DNA of 64,000 nucleotides from Azospirillum cavernae (GCF_003590795.1 NZ_QYUL01000001.1:1381001-1445000), one strand, 5' to 3'. Shown: positions 1-10,514, counted from the first letter of the stretch. The notes: a model not told the origin generated them from the letters alone. Translations and numbers: made by a program.

Positions 1-668
1 GCATGGTCGGCGGCGACCGCATGGACATTGATCTGTCGGTCGGGCCTGGCGCGCGGGCGCTGGTGACGACGCAGGCGGCGGAAAAGGTCTACCGCTCCAC
101 CGGGGCGGATTGCCGGATCGACACGCGGGTCGCCGTCGAACCCGGCGGCTGGTTGGAATGGCTGCCGCAAGAGGCCATCGTCTTTGAAGGCTCCCGCCTG
201 CGCCGCCTGACCCGGTTGGAGCTGTCCGGCGACGCCCGCTTGATCGCCGGGGAAATGCTGGTGTTCGGGCGCGCCGCCTTCGGCGAAACCGTCACGCGCG
301 GCCTGATCCGCGACGCCTGGGAGGTCACGCGCGACGGGCGGCTGGTCTGGGCCGACGCCCTCCATCTCGACGAGGACGTCGGCGAGGCGCTGAACCACCC
401 CGCCGGTTTCGCGGGCGCGGGCGCCTGCGCCACCCTGCTGCACGCCGCCCCCGACGCCGCCGCCCGGTTGGACGCCGTGCGCGCTCTGGCGGACAGCCTG
501 GATCAACAGGCCCGCGTCGGGGCCACCGCCTTCGACGGCTTGCTGGTCATCCGCATTCTGGGCGGCGACGCCCGCGCCGTGCGCCGCGCCTACGCCGCCC
601 TGTGGTCGGGCCTGCGCGCCGAGGCGGCGGAGCTGCCGACCCGCCTGCCGCGCCTGTGGGAGGTGTAA
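1..668 (+). CDS. ureD: Urease accessory protein UreD, 5' end outside window
   Basis: This is the C-terminal ~220 residues of UreD/UreH, the chaperone that works with UreF and UreG to load nickel into apo-urease in the cytoplasm. The family-typical stretch TTQAAEKVYRS lies near the visible N-terminus, right after a GGDR segment that is normally internal, so the true start lies before base 1 (full family length is about 270-300 aa). The frame is open from base 3 to a TAA at 666-668. The rest of the urease cluster should lie upstream or elsewhere. The gene converges on an MFS gene 12 bp away, with no obvious terminator hairpin between them. Confidence 0.88.
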   Translation, partial: MVGGDRMDIDLSVGPGARALVTTQAAEKVYRSTGADCRIDTRVAVEPGGWLEWLPQEAIVFEGSRLRRLTRLELSGDARLIAGEMLVFGRAAFGETVTRGLIRDAWEVTRDGRLVWADALHLDEDVGEALNHPAGFAGAGACATLLHAAPDAAARLDAVRALADSLDQQARVGATAFDGLLVIRILGGDARAVRRAYAALWSGLRAEAAELPTRLPRLWEV

Positions 669-680
669 ACCCCTCCCCGC

Positions 681-1904
681 TCACTCCGCCGCCGGAACCG
701 GCGCGGCGGCCAGCGGGCGGCTCTTGCGGTCGTCGGGCAGCAGCAGCCCGGCGGCGAAGGCGACGGCGGCCAGCGCCGACAGCATCAGATACAGATCGGT
801 GAAGTCGTTGGTCCGCTCATAGACATAGGCGACCAACTGCACCGCCAGCGGCCCGGCGCCAAAGGACAGGATGTATTTCGCGCCGAAGGCCAGCCCGCGA
901 TGCTTGTCCGGGGTGTATTGGGCCAGCAGCATGTTTTCCGCCGGGATCTGGGTTTGCGAGGCGATGACCGTCAAGGCGGCGGCTGCCACCAGCGGCAGGC
1001 CGCTCAACGCCGCCACCGCCGCCATCATCGGCACCTGGACCAGTTGGCACAGGATGTAGACGCGCTTCAGCGAATGACGGTCGGCCAACGCCCCGCCGAT
1101 CATCTGCGGCAAGGCCGCCACCAGATAGACCAACGTCACCAGACCGCCGACCCCCAGCGTGCCGTCGCCCAGCAGATGGTTCAGCCGCGCCTCGAACAGT
1201 TTGGGCAGCACCACCTGCATGGCGTTGAAGATCAACCCGGCGCACACCATGGTCAGCGACAGCACGAAAAAGGCGCGCACCACGTCGCCGCGCGTCGGCT
1301 TGGGCTGCGGCTTCACGTCGGCGTGGCGGTCCTCGACGACGCCAAGGGCGATCAAGGCCGCCAGGGCGACGCCCAGAACCACGCAGATCGTTCCCGGCAC
1401 CAGGAAGGCGTAACGCCAGCCGAACCACTGCGTCAGGCTGCCCGCCACCACGGCGGCGGTGGCGACGCCGAAGGTGCCGAACAGGCCGAGATAGCCCATG
1501 GATTTGCCGCGATTGGCCGCGTTGGCCATCATCCAGGCCATGCCGACCGGGTGGTAGATCGACGCCCCCAGCCCCAGCAGCGCCAGCGACCACATCAGCG
1601 ACGTCGGCCCGTCCGACAGGCCGCAGGCCACCGCCCCGCCGCCGGTCATCAGGAAAAAGACCGCCATCATCCCCGCCGAACTCCAGCGGTCGCCCAGCCA
1701 TCCGGCCAATGGCGCGCCCAACCCGATCAACAAGGCCCCGAAGGTCCACAGCCGGATCAGATCGTCGTAGGAAATCTTCCACTCCCCTTCCAACGCCAGC
1801 ACGATGGTGAGGTACAGGGCGGCGGTGATGTGCATCAGCGAATGGCCGACCCAAGCGAAGCCGATGGACAGCCGCGCCGACGTCGGGCTGGGTGGTGCGC
1901 TCAT
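681..1904 (-). CDS. MFS permease, about 12 transmembrane segments
   Basis: A 407-residue integral membrane protein with the major facilitator pattern: two six-helix halves separated by a charged loop near residues 195-210 (VVEDRHADVKPQPKPTRGD). The loop between helices 2 and 3 reads GWLGDRWSS, a degenerate form of the MFS motif A. I chose the ATG at 1904 because GGAG sits 7 bases upstream; an adjacent in-frame TTG is the only alternative. The substrate cannot be read from sequence. The gene stands alone between ureD (convergent) and a small gene on the other strand. Confidence 0.8.
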   Translation of the reverse strand: MSAPPSPTSARLSIGFAWVGHSLMHITAALYLTIVLALEGEWKISYDDLIRLWTFGALLIGLGAPLAGWLGDRWSSAGMMAVFFLMTGGGAVACGLSDGPTSLMWSLALLGLGASIYHPVGMAWMMANAANRGKSMGYLGLFGTFGVATAAVVAGSLTQWFGWRYAFLVPGTICVVLGVALAALIALGVVEDRHADVKPQPKPTRGDVVRAFFVLSLTMVCAGLIFNAMQVVLPKLFEARLNHLLGDGTLGVGGLVTLVYLVAALPQMIGGALADRHSLKRVYILCQLVQVPMMAAVAALSGLPLVAAAALTVIASQTQIPAENMLLAQYTPDKHRGLAFGAKYILSFGAGPLAVQLVAYVYERTNDFTDLYLMLSALAAVAFAAGLLLPDDRKSRPLAAAPVPAAE

Positions 1905-2144
1905 CAAACGTCTCCGACCTGGGAAGTGTTGCGGGTGTCAGCAATTCCGCCAAACGCTCGCACGGGTCGAAGGGTCGGTCCAATGCCCGGCGAACATGGC
2001 CGACATGCGGGAGAAACTCCCTGGATCGTCGCCTTCCCTTTTCGATGCGCGGGGACCCTGTTTCGCGTAGGATGCCCCCGATTTCGTCACCGGCAAGCCC
2101 GCGCGGCGCGATCCTGCCCCTTTTCCCTTCTGCTTGAGGCGATC

Positions 2145-2450
2145 ATGGCCGTGTCGCGCCGTTCCGGTTCCCGCCGCACCCCCAGCGATGTTCAGGCGGC
2201 GTGGCTGCGTCGCGGTTTGGATCAAGCGGGCGGCAAGCTGCCCCTGTTCGACGAGCGCGGCCAGCGCGTGAAAAAGCCGACCGTGGACGCCTGCCTGAAG
2301 GCCGGGTGGGCGGAGCGCTGGTTCCACAACCCGCTGAAACCCGATTGGCTGGTCTGCCGCCTGACCGACGCCGGGCGCGACGCCCTGACCACGCCGGAGC
2401 CGGACAACGCCGAGGTCGATGACGACGCCCGCCAAGGCGCCTTGATCTAA
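2145..2450 (+). CDS. Small conserved-looking protein, 101 aa, winged-helix-like
   Basis: A 101-residue basic protein beginning MAVSRRSGSRR, with a compact core (AWLRRGLDQAGGKLPLFDER through LTDAGRDAL) that looks like a small winged-helix or DNA-binding fold ending in a 'LTDAGR' helix, then an acidic tail. I do not recognise a named family. The open frame extends far upstream, but that part reads as a shadow of the opposite-strand MFS gene. The ATG at 2145 is the first sensible start. A perfect terminator hairpin follows 26 bp after the stop, which supports a real transcription unit. Confidence 0.6.
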   Translation: MAVSRRSGSRRTPSDVQAAWLRRGLDQAGGKLPLFDERGQRVKKPTVDACLKAGWAERWFHNPLKPDWLVCRLTDAGRDALTTPEPDNAEVDDDARQGALI

Positions 2451-2476
2451 CCGACCCCCAACAAATCTGAGACCAG

Positions 2477-2520
2477 ACACACGAAAGCCCCGGCGATCCG
2501 TCGCCGGGGCTTTCGTGTGT
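2477..2520 (+). terminator. Perfect 20-bp hairpin, probable terminator
   Basis: Arms 2477-2496 and 2501-2520 are exact reverse complements around a 4-base loop (TCCG), with a GGCGA/TCGCC core and A/T-containing outer arms. It lies just after the small gene at 2145-2450 and could also stop transcription from the opposite side. Confidence 0.8.
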
Positions 2521-2623
2521 CCGCGTGAAAACGCAGGCGATCCTATAAAACGGCGTCGCTGGCGTCATCCGGTCGGGGCGCGGAGGCGCCCGAACCGGAT
2601 GACGGCGCGGTCACAGCCCCGCA

Positions 2624-2848
2624 TCAGACAATGCGGCCATGACGGACGGCGTTGTGGATCTCGCCACGGGACAGGCCAACGTCGGCCAGCTCGACATCCG
2701 ACATGTGATTCAGTTCGTATTCCGCACGATAAAGATCAGCGCGCTCCTTGAACCAAACAACGATCCGCTGAACGAGCGAATTACGGTTTGTTTCCGCGCC
2801 GAACAATGCGCTGGACGTCGGCTGAAGGGAAGAATAGCTCATCGTCAT
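2624..2848 (-). CDS. DUF1127 family small protein
   Basis: A 74-residue protein whose C-terminal 45 residues fit the DUF1127 (YjiS-like) pattern: an arginine/aromatic-rich helix, then LNHMSDVELADVGLSRGEI. Small DUF1127 proteins are common in alphaproteobacteria, where some affect phosphate or RNA metabolism and stress phenotypes; no specific role can be assigned here. The N-terminal 25 residues are polar and variable. A poorly conserved 230-bp gap separates it from glpX on the same strand, where glpX has its own terminator. Confidence 0.8.
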   Translation of the reverse strand: MTMSYSSLQPTSSALFGAETNRNSLVQRIVVWFKERADLYRAEYELNHMSDVELADVGLSRGEIHNAVRHGRIV

Positions 2849-3007
2849 CTCCTAAGGCTTGGCCTTGTTGCTGACGAATACTTTATATGCTGCACATGCG
2901 AAATCAATGGCACGGGTGATGCGCTCTTGCGGCGGCTGACCTGCGCCGATTCGATGGAAGGATCGTGAACGAACGAATCCACTCCGCCACGCCCGAATTT
3001 TGGACAC

Positions 3008-3039
3008 AAAAAAAGGCGCGCGGTCGAAACCGCGCGCCT
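3008..3039 (-). terminator. Rho-independent terminator of glpX
   Basis: Perfect 11-bp arms at 3014-3024 and 3029-3039 (AGGCGCGCGGT / ACCGCGCGCCT) flank a 4-base loop. Read on the minus strand the hairpin is followed by a run of T (plus-strand A7 at 3008-3014). It lies 38 bp past the glpX stop. Confidence 0.9.
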
Positions 3040-3076
3040 CTTGTCGTTCCGTCCCGGCGAAGAGCCGGAAAACGGC

Positions 3077-4069
3077 TTACTTCACCGTCGATTTGCGGTG
3101 CAGATTGTGGTGCGCCTCAATGTACCGGACGGTGCCGGACTTGGAGCGCATGATGACCGAGTGGGTGTAGGCCCCGCCGGGGAAGCGACGGACGCCCTTC
3201 AGCATGGCGCCATCGGTCACGCCGGTGGCGGCGAACATGACGTTGCCGCGCGCCAGTTCGGTCAGGCTGTATTTCTTGTTCAAGTCAGTGACGCCCCACT
3301 TGGCGGCGCGGGCCTTTTCATCGTCGTTGCGGAACAACAGACGGCCCTGGAACTGACCGCCGATGCAACGCAGCGCGGCGGCGGCCAGCACGCCTTCCGG
3401 CGCGCCGCCGGAGCCGACATACATGTCCACGCCGGTGCCGGCCTGGCTGGTGGCGATGACGCCCGAGACGTCGCCGTCGTTGATCAGCATGATGCGGGCG
3501 CCGGCCTCGCGCACGCGGGCGATCAGCTCGGCGTGGCGCGGACGGTTCAGGATGCAGACCAGCAGCTCTTCAACCTCGGCGCCCTTGGCCTTGGCCAGAG
3601 CCTTCAGGTTGTTGGCGGGCGTCTCGTCCAGATCGACGACGTTGTCCGGCAGACCGGCGCCGACGGCGATCTTGTCCATGTAGACGTCGGGGGCGTTCAG
3701 GAAGCCGCCCTCTTCGGCCATGGCGATGACGGCCAGCGAGTTCGGGCCGCCGGTGGCGCAAATGGTCGTGCCTTCCAGCGGATCGAGCGCGATGTCCACC
3801 TTCGGGCCGCGACCGATGCCGGCGCCGACCTTTTCACCGATGTAGAGCATCGGGGCTTCGTCGCGCTCGCCTTCGCCGATCACCACGGTGCCGTCGATGT
3901 AGAGCGTGTTCAGCGCCTGACGCATCGCGTCGACGGCGGCCTGATCGGCGAGCTTCTCGTCGCCACGGCCCATCAGCAGCGAGGCGGACAGCGCCGCCGC
4001 CTCGGTGACGCGGACGGCCTCAAGCGCCAGGTTCCGGTCCATGTTGGACAGGTCGACTTGCGTAGACAT
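3077..4069 (-). CDS. glpX: Class II fructose-1,6-bisphosphatase GlpX
   Basis: A 330-residue cytoplasmic phosphatase converting fructose-1,6-bisphosphate to fructose-6-phosphate in gluconeogenesis. The class II (lithium-sensitive phosphatase fold) signatures are present: GEGERDEAPML near residues 65-75 and the metal-binding DPLEGTT at 96-102. Length is typical for GlpX. It is the last gene of a minus-strand run, aminotransferase, hom, glpX, with 49 bp after hom, an order I know from other alphaproteobacteria. A strong terminator follows it. Confidence 0.95.
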   Translation of the reverse strand: MSTQVDLSNMDRNLALEAVRVTEAAALSASLLMGRGDEKLADQAAVDAMRQALNTLYIDGTVVIGEGERDEAPMLYIGEKVGAGIGRGPKVDIALDPLEGTTICATGGPNSLAVIAMAEEGGFLNAPDVYMDKIAVGAGLPDNVVDLDETPANNLKALAKAKGAEVEELLVCILNRPRHAELIARVREAGARIMLINDGDVSGVIATSQAGTGVDMYVGSGGAPEGVLAAAALRCIGGQFQGRLLFRNDDEKARAAKWGVTDLNKKYSLTELARGNVMFAATGVTDGAMLKGVRRFPGGAYTHSVIMRSKSGTVRYIEAHHNLHRKSTVK

Positions 4070-4118
4070 GGTGTGCTCCCCCCGACTCTGCGGTCGTATT
4101 AGGCGGTCATAAAGAAGG

Positions 4119-5425
4119 TCAGAACTGCTCGATGCGGATCATGCGCGGCGGTTCGACCACGCTGTCCTGCGCCGCGATGGTCGCCAGCGCCTTCTGCATC
4201 GCCGCTTCGTCGGTGTCGTGGGTGGTCAGCACCACCGGCACGGCCTCGCCGGGCGAACGGCCCCGCTGAAGGAACTGTTCCATCGACACATTTTGGTCGC
4301 GCATCGCCGCCGCGATGTCGGCGATGACGCCGGGGCGGTCCACGACCATCAGGCGGACATAATAGGATCCGCGCCGCGTTTCCATCGGCGACGGTGTCGC
4401 AGCCCCCAATTGATCGGCGGGAACGCCGAAGGTCGGGGTGGAGCGGCCTCGCGCGATGTCGATCAGATCGGCCACCACCGCCGAGGCGGTCGGCCCGGCC
4501 CCGGCCCCGCGCCCGACGAACAGCACGCGGTCGGCGAAATCGGCCTGCGCCACCACGGCGTTGAACACCCCGTCCACCGCCGCGATGGGGGCCGTCTTCG
4601 GCACCATGCAGGGATGGACGCGCTGCTCGACGCCCGCCTCGGTGCGGCGCGCGATGCCCAACAGCTTGATGCGGAAGCCCAACTGGTCGGCGTAGTCGAA
4701 ATCGACCGCGCCCACCTGACGGATGCCCTCGATGTGGACCGAGGCGAAATCGACCGGCGTGCCGAAGGCGACGGAGGCCAGCACCGCCAGCTTGTGCGCC
4801 GCGTCGATGCCGTCCACGTCAAAGGTCGGATCGGCCTCGGCGTAGCCCAACGCCTGGGCGTCGGCCAGCACGTCGGCGAAATCACGGCCCGTCGTCCGCA
4901 TTTCGGTCAGGATGTAGTTGCAGGTGCCGTTGAGGATGCCGTGGATTTCCGACACGCGGTTGCCCGCCAGCCCTTCGCGCAGCCCCTTGATGATCGGGAT
5001 GCCGCCCGCCACCGCCGCCTCGAACGCCACGGTCAGGCCCTTGGCTTCGGCCTTCAGGGCGATCTCGGTCCCGTGAATGGCCAACAGCGCCTTGTTGGCG
5101 GTGACGACATGCTTGCCGGTTTCAATCGCGGTGGCGACGGTGTCGCGCGCCGGGCCTTCCGACCCGCCGATCAGCTCGACCACCAGATCGACGTCGGGAT
5201 CGGCGGCCAGAGCTGCCGGATCATCGTACCAGCGCATCGCCGACAGATCGACGCCGCGATCCTTGCCCTTCGAGCGGGCGCTGACCGCGACCACCTCGAT
5301 CCGGCGGCCGCAGCGCTGCTCGATCAAGTCGGCTTGCGTTTCCAACAGTTTCAGAACCCCGGCGCCGACCGTTCCCAGACCGGCGACCGCGATTTTCAGA
5401 GGGGCGGCTTTGTGGTCTTTGGACA

Positions 5426-5426
<1 letters not shown>
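4119..5426 (-). CDS. hom: Homoserine dehydrogenase
   Basis: A 435-residue enzyme that reduces aspartate semialdehyde to homoserine for threonine and methionine synthesis. It shows an N-terminal Rossmann segment (KIAVAGLGTVGAGVLKLL), the substrate-domain motif NGTCNYILTEM, the family signature around AEADPTFDVDGIDAAHKLA, and a C-terminal ACT domain (starting near YYVRLMVVDRPGVIADIA) for feedback control by threonine. The open frame runs upstream to 5810, but that is a shadow of the aminotransferase. The true ATG at 5426 overlaps the aminotransferase stop by one base (TGATG), implying translational coupling. Confidence 0.95.
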
Positions 5427-6697
<1,271 letters not shown>

Positions 6698-6961
6698 GGG
6701 ACGCTCCGGAAAACCAGGCCGGTCACGCCACGAACCCTATGAATCCTGCGGACCGGGACCCATCTTCTACCGCCCCATCGCGACGGATGCGAGGCAAATT
6801 TCGCCCGTCCGGATTTGGCATCCCGAAACAGGACGCGCCTTTCGGATGATGAAGAAGGCCCCTTAGGCTGGAATGCAGGATGATCCTTATTGCCAAAGAA
6901 CTAGTTCCAGGTTCCAATCCCGCCCGGCCATCGTTCAAAAAATGCTGGGGGAGTGAAAAAA

Positions 6962-9067
6962 ATGACCGCGTTGGCGTCCTGGATGGAAGGGCTTCTTGGC
7001 AACATTCGCGTCACCCGCAAGCTGGCGCTGGCGCTGTCCATCCCGTTGATCGGCGTGATCCTTTTGTCGTCCTTCGCCATCTGGCAGCAGGGGGCGATCA
7101 GCCGCGACGCCCAGAATCTGGAAAGCGTGGCCCGCCTCTCCATCGCCATGACCGACCTTGTGCATGAGTTGCAAAAGGAACGCGGCTCCTCCTCCATTTT
7201 CCTGGGCGGCGCGAAGACCGACCAGGACCGCGCCCGGATGGACGCCATCCGCACCGGGTCGGACGCCAAACTCGAAAGCTTGCGCCCGCAATTCGCCAGC
7301 GTCTCGATCGACAACCCGCGCCTGCGCGCGGCGATGGACGGGGCCAAGGCCGCCCTGCCCCGCCTGACCGAGTTGCGGACGGCGGTCAACGCCCAATCGC
7401 TGACCTCGCTGGAGGTGGTGCGCGGTTACACCGGCCTGATCCGCGCGCTGCTCGACGCCGCCGCGCTCGCCCCGATCATCGCCAGCCACCCCGACCAAAT
7501 CCTGACCGCCAACGCGCTCTTTGCCGTGTCGGAGGCCAAGGAGCGTTTGGGCCAGCAACGCGCCGTCGGCGGCGGCGCCTTCCGCAAGGACCGCTTCCCC
7601 GCCGACGCGCACGAACGCTTCGTCGAGTTGACCGGCGAATACCGGGCGCTGCTCAGCGGCCTGAAAACCAAGCTGACGCCCGAACAGGCCCGCTTCTTCG
7701 ACGACACCGTGACCGGCAAGGCGGTGGAGGAGGTGGAGCGGATGCGCAAGATCGGCACCGCGTCGGCCTATGGCGCCGGAAACCAGGGTGTGGGAAGCCA
7801 GGGGGTGGGAAACCAGGGCGTGGATGCCGGAATCTGGTTCGACACCATCACCGTCAACATCGACCTGCTGAAAACCGTGGAAAACCGGCTGGCCGGGGAT
7901 CTGCTGCGTCTGGCCCGGCAGGACGCCGACGCCGCCGCCAGCCGTCTCGCCGCCGTCGGGGCTGGCTTGGCGCTGCTGGTCGCCATCATGCTGACGGTCG
8001 CCTTGATCGTCGCCCGCAACATCACCGCGCCGATCCACCGCTTGAGCGACGCCATGGCCCGAATGCAGGCCGGGGAGCGCGACTTCGCCATCGTCGGCGC
8101 CCAGCGCCGCGACGAGTTGGGGATCATGGCCGCCAGCCTGGATTCCTTCCGCCTCAGCCTGGCCGAAGGCGACCGGCTGGCCGCCGAACAGGCCCGCGTC
8201 AACGCGGAACGGCTGCGCCACGCCGAACGGGTCGAGGCTCTCGTCACCCGCTTCGACACGACCATCGACAGCGTCACCGCGCAGTTGGCGACGGCGGCGG
8301 GCGGCATGCGCGGCAACGCCGACCGCATGAACCGGATCGCCCAGGACACCGAACAGCATGTGCTCTCGGTCGCCCAGGCGTCGGAACATGCGTCCAGCAA
8401 CGTCCAGGCGGTGGCGGCGGCGTCGGAGGAGTTGACCGCCTCCATCTCCGAAATCGGGCGGCAGATGACCGGATCGACCGCCATGGCCGAACAGGCGGTG
8501 GCCGACGTGCGCAAGGCGTCGGGCATCATCGCCCATCTGAACGACGCCGCCCGTCAGGTCGGCGAGATCGTCGGCCTGATCCAATCCATCGCCGGGCAAA
8601 CCAATCTGCTGGCCCTGAACGCCACCATCGAAGCCGCCCGCGCGGGCGAGGCCGGCAAGGGATTCGCCGTGGTGGCGAGCGAGGTCAAGGCGCTGGCCAA
8701 CCAGACCGCCAAAGCGACGGAGGAGATCACCGGCAAGGTCGCCGAAATCCAAACCGCCACCAACGACACCGTGGCGGCGATCACCGACATCGGTCAGGTG
8801 GTGGGCCGGATCGAGGAAAACATCGCCGCCGTCGCCGCCGCCGTGGAGGAACAAAACGCCGCCACCGCCGAAATCGGCCGCAACGCCCAACAGGCGGCCC
8901 AAGGCACCGACGCCGTGTCCCACAGCTCCAGCGCCGTCGGCGCCCAAGCCATCCAAACCGGCGACATGGCCCGCGAGGTCCTGACCATGGCCGACGGGCT
9001 GAAGCAACACGCGGATGGGCTGCGGCAGGACGTGACGCGGTTCATTGCGGATATTCGGGGGGCGTGA
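6962..9067 (+). CDS. Methyl-accepting chemoreceptor with NIT sensing domain
   Basis: A 701-residue membrane chemoreceptor. Transmembrane helix 1 is near residues 17-38. The periplasmic part contains a NIT (nitrate/nitrite sensing) domain recognisable by [17 protein letters not shown]. Helix 2 ([18 protein letters not shown]) is near 320-338, followed by HAMP and the signalling domain with the conserved tip [21 protein letters not shown] chose the ATG at 6962 because GGGGGAG lies 9 bases upstream; the in-frame GTG at 6953 abuts that site. Residues 273-287 are a three-unit [10 protein letters not shown] repeat. Nitrate as ligand is inferred from the family. The gene is monocistronic. Confidence 0.92.
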   Translation: MTALASWMEGLLGNIRVTRKLALALSIPLIGVILLSSFAIWQQGAISRDAQNLESVARLSIAMTDLVHELQKERGSSSIFLGGAKTDQDRARMDAIRTGSDAKLESLRPQFASVSIDNPRLRAAMDGAKAALPRLTELRTAVNAQSLTSLEVVRGYTGLIRALLDAAALAPIIASHPDQILTANALFAVSEAKERLGQQRAVGGGAFRKDRFPADAHERFVELTGEYRALLSGLKTKLTPEQARFFDDTVTGKAVEEVERMRKIGTASAYGAGNQGVGSQGVGNQGVDAGIWFDTITVNIDLLKTVENRLAGDLLRLARQDADAAASRLAAVGAGLALLVAIMLTVALIVARNITAPIHRLSDAMARMQAGERDFAIVGAQRRDELGIMAASLDSFRLSLAEGDRLAAEQARVNAERLRHAERVEALVTRFDTTIDSVTAQLATAAGGMRGNADRMNRIAQDTEQHVLSVAQASEHASSNVQAVAAASEELTASISEIGRQMTGSTAMAEQAVADVRKASGIIAHLNDAARQVGEIVGLIQSIAGQTNLLALNATIEAARAGEAGKGFAVVASEVKALANQTAKATEEITGKVAEIQTATNDTVAAITDIGQVVGRIEENIAAVAAAVEEQNAATAEIGRNAQQAAQGTDAVSHSSSAVGAQAIQTGDMAREVLTMADGLKQHADGLRQDVTRFIADIRGA
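7778..7822 (+). repeat. Three in-frame 15-bp tandem repeats inside the NIT chemoreceptor
   Basis: Three copies of a 15-base unit (GGAAACCAGGGTGTG and close variants) encode G-N/S-Q-G-V three times, between the NIT domain and transmembrane helix 2. The unit length is a multiple of three, so copy-number change would keep the frame. Confidence 0.85.
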
Positions 9068-9113
9068 AGCTAGGGGGGCTGGGCAATCGGGTAAGGGATT
9101 ATAGACATAATTA

Positions 9114-9219
9114 GAGCAGATCGCGTTAAATCGGGATCAATGTGACGCGCGAATCGGCTCGATCAATCAAAGCTTAGAAGAGCGCCGTGCTGTTTCACAT
9201 TTTAGGCACGGCGCTCTAA
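9114..9219. repeat. Intergenic repeat element resembling RIME-type mosaics
   Basis: About 106 bp starting GAGCAGATCGCGTTAAATC and ending in a perfect 12-bp inverted repeat (9179-9190 and 9206-9217, AGAGCGCCGTGC / GCACGGCGCTCT) around a 15-base loop. From memory, closely similar intergenic mosaic palindromes are scattered in many alphaproteobacterial genomes. The identification is by resemblance only; copies elsewhere in this genome would confirm it. The hairpin may also end transcription of the chemoreceptor upstream, although no T-run follows. Confidence 0.5.
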
Positions 9220-9228
9220 TGGTATTTT

Positions 9229-9258
9229 CCATCATCCTCGCGAAGGCTGAAATCCAGG
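9229..9258. repeat. Decayed REP-like extragenic palindrome
   Basis: CATCATCCTCGCGAAGGCTG plus AAATCCAGGG matches, with several changes, the common proteobacterial extragenic sequence built on 'cattcccgcgaaggcgggaatccag'. It sits directly after the 106-bp repeat element, so this gap looks like a sink for old repeats. Confidence 0.4.
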
Positions 9259-9420
9259 GTTCTCTAATATTCTGAGCCGAAAAGAATTTAGGAGCCGTAT
9301 CATAACCCCCACTTATCAGACCATAAGGAATCCCGAATCGAAGAGGTGAAGTCCCTGAAATAACAGAACGACATACAATAGTATGCGCAGCACCAAGCAA
9401 ACAAAAAGATTTGTGGACTC

Positions 9421-9449
9421 TTGAGTTGATTTTCTGGAAACTATATTTT
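9421..9449 (+). promoter_or_regulatory. Possible sigma-70 promoter of the small HTH-like gene
   Basis: TTGAGT (9421-9426) and TATTTT (9444-9449) are separated by 17 bases, with a start site expected near 9456, just before the ribosome-binding site GGAG at 9458-9461. Each hexamer matches four of six consensus bases. Confidence 0.4.
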
Positions 9450-9468
9450 CAAATTATGGAGCAGTCTT

Positions 9469-9789
9469 ATGACAAACAATGAAGGCGGTACATATGATGC
9501 CAACCCAAGAACAAAATCTCTGCGTCCAGAAATAGATCTCACCGACCCTCAAATAGATTTGGTCAGAAGAATGAGGAGAGAGGGGACTAGCCCAGATCAA
9601 ATTGCGGCTCTTACCGGATTTCCAATCGATGAAATAACTAAAGCCCTTTATAACTTAAGAACAAGCGTTAACAATCCTACAAGAATGACGATTAATGCGG
9701 ATATAGAGACATACAATTTCGTCATATCTCACCAAAGGAATGACGAGACGATTGGCGAAACTTTAAGGAGATTGCTTATTGGTGAATAA
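9469..9789 (+). CDS. Small low-GC protein with HTH-like and RHH-like halves
   Basis: A 106-residue hypothetical protein. Residues ~28-60 (QIDLVRRMRREGTSPDQIAA and on) look like a helix-turn-helix. The last 35 residues (MTINADIETYNFVISHQRND then TIGETLRRLL) look like a ribbon-helix-helix element, so DNA binding is likely but unproven. GGAG lies 7 bases before the ATG. The gene is much more A/T-rich than its neighbours and uses AGA, ATA and TTA codons that are rare around it, which suggests recent transfer. It sits alone among decayed repeats and transposase debris. Confidence 0.65.
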   Translation: MTNNEGGTYDANPRTKSLRPEIDLTDPQIDLVRRMRREGTSPDQIAALTGFPIDEITKALYNLRTSVNNPTRMTINADIETYNFVISHQRNDETIGETLRRLLIGE

Positions 9790-9917
9790 ATAACGATCGA
9801 AAATGATGGTATATTGCCCAATTCATCTATCTGCAAGAGTCAAACCCAGAATCGGTATGGCTGTAATTACGCCTGATCCACCAGCCTTGAGGGTATTTTG
9901 ATACTGGCCACGAAAAT

Positions 9918-10049
9918 CTAAGCGCCGGCATTTTCGATGGTTGCCTCAAAGCCCTTGTCGAGGCGGCGATTGCGGTTGAGCCAAGCAATGGTGCGCTCGA
10001 TCTGCATGAGCCACGTCCCGATCTGCGCCAAGGCGGTTTCCAGCTTGGG
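9918..10049 (-). pseudogene. 3' remnant of an IS5-type transposase
   Basis: The minus strand encodes KLETALAQIG, then IERTIAWLNRNRRL, DKGFEATIENAG and a stop at 9918-9920. The phrase 'ERTIAWLNRNRRL.K.FEAT' is typical of the C-terminus of IS5-family DDE transposases. Only about 42 codons remain, and the catalytic residues upstream are absent. It abuts, in the same frame but after a stop codon (10050-10052), the truncated membrane-protein gene, so insertion plus deletion probably created the junction. Confidence 0.7.
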
Positions 10050-10514
10050 TCAAGTGTAGTCCCGTCCGCAAAGACGTGGCCCCAACAACCGGGTCAGGAA
10101 AAAGGCGTCCAGGCGGCGGTACAGCGGTTCCCGCGCCTCCTCGCTGGGGACAAAGCGTTGGATCGCCGCGCGGTAGAATCCCACGTCGCGCGCCAGCACG
10201 GTGATTTTGCGCACCAGATACAGGTGAAACACCAAAAACAGCGGCGGCCCGGACCAGAAAAACGCCTGCAAACCCAACTCCACCCCGATCAACGGCAGCT
10301 TGATCGGGGTCAGCAGGATCAGGGCGCGGTCGGTGATCGACAGGGTGGTGAAGAACAGATAGGCCCACAGCGACAGATAGGCCAACCACTGCGTCACCGC
10401 CCGCTGGCTGGTGGAGTTGACCGACGCCTCCAGCTTCGCCAGATCCCACACGTCCGGCAGCGCCGGTTTCAGAGTCTTCAACTCAGGCGGCGATGGCTTG
10501 GCGATGTCGGCCAT
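10050..10514 (-). pseudogene. Truncated membrane-protein gene (5' fragment)
   Basis: About 154 residues from an ATG at 10514 (MADIAKPSPPELK), with two hydrophobic segments (AVTQWLAYLSLWAYLFFTTL and a second around FFWSGPPLFLVFHLYLV). The layout resembles the N-terminal membrane part of larger alphaproteobacterial proteins, some of which carry pentapeptide repeats downstream; that match is from memory. The frame ends abruptly in GRDYT-stop where IS5-type sequence begins, so I read it as a gene whose 3' part was lost. Whether the fragment is expressed is unknown. An upstream in-frame start near 10601 is less likely. Confidence 0.6.

Noticed and set aside
6903..6930. tRNA-like T-arm (GGTTCCAATCCCG) and CCA
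   Set aside because: The five-base stem does not pair and no anticodon or D arm lies upstream, so it is a chance match.
6953..6955. GTG as start of the NIT chemoreceptor
   Set aside because: It abuts the GGGGGAG ribosome-binding site with no spacing; the ATG at 6962 is 9 bases away.
6935..9010. A 691-codon open frame on the minus strand
   Set aside because: It lies opposite the NIT chemoreceptor, is rich in Gly/Asp/His as expected for an antisense frame of GC-rich coding DNA, and has no recognisable domain.
9167..9400. A 77-codon minus-strand open frame
   Set aside because: It runs through the repeat elements and REP-like sequence, with no ribosome-binding site or conserved look.
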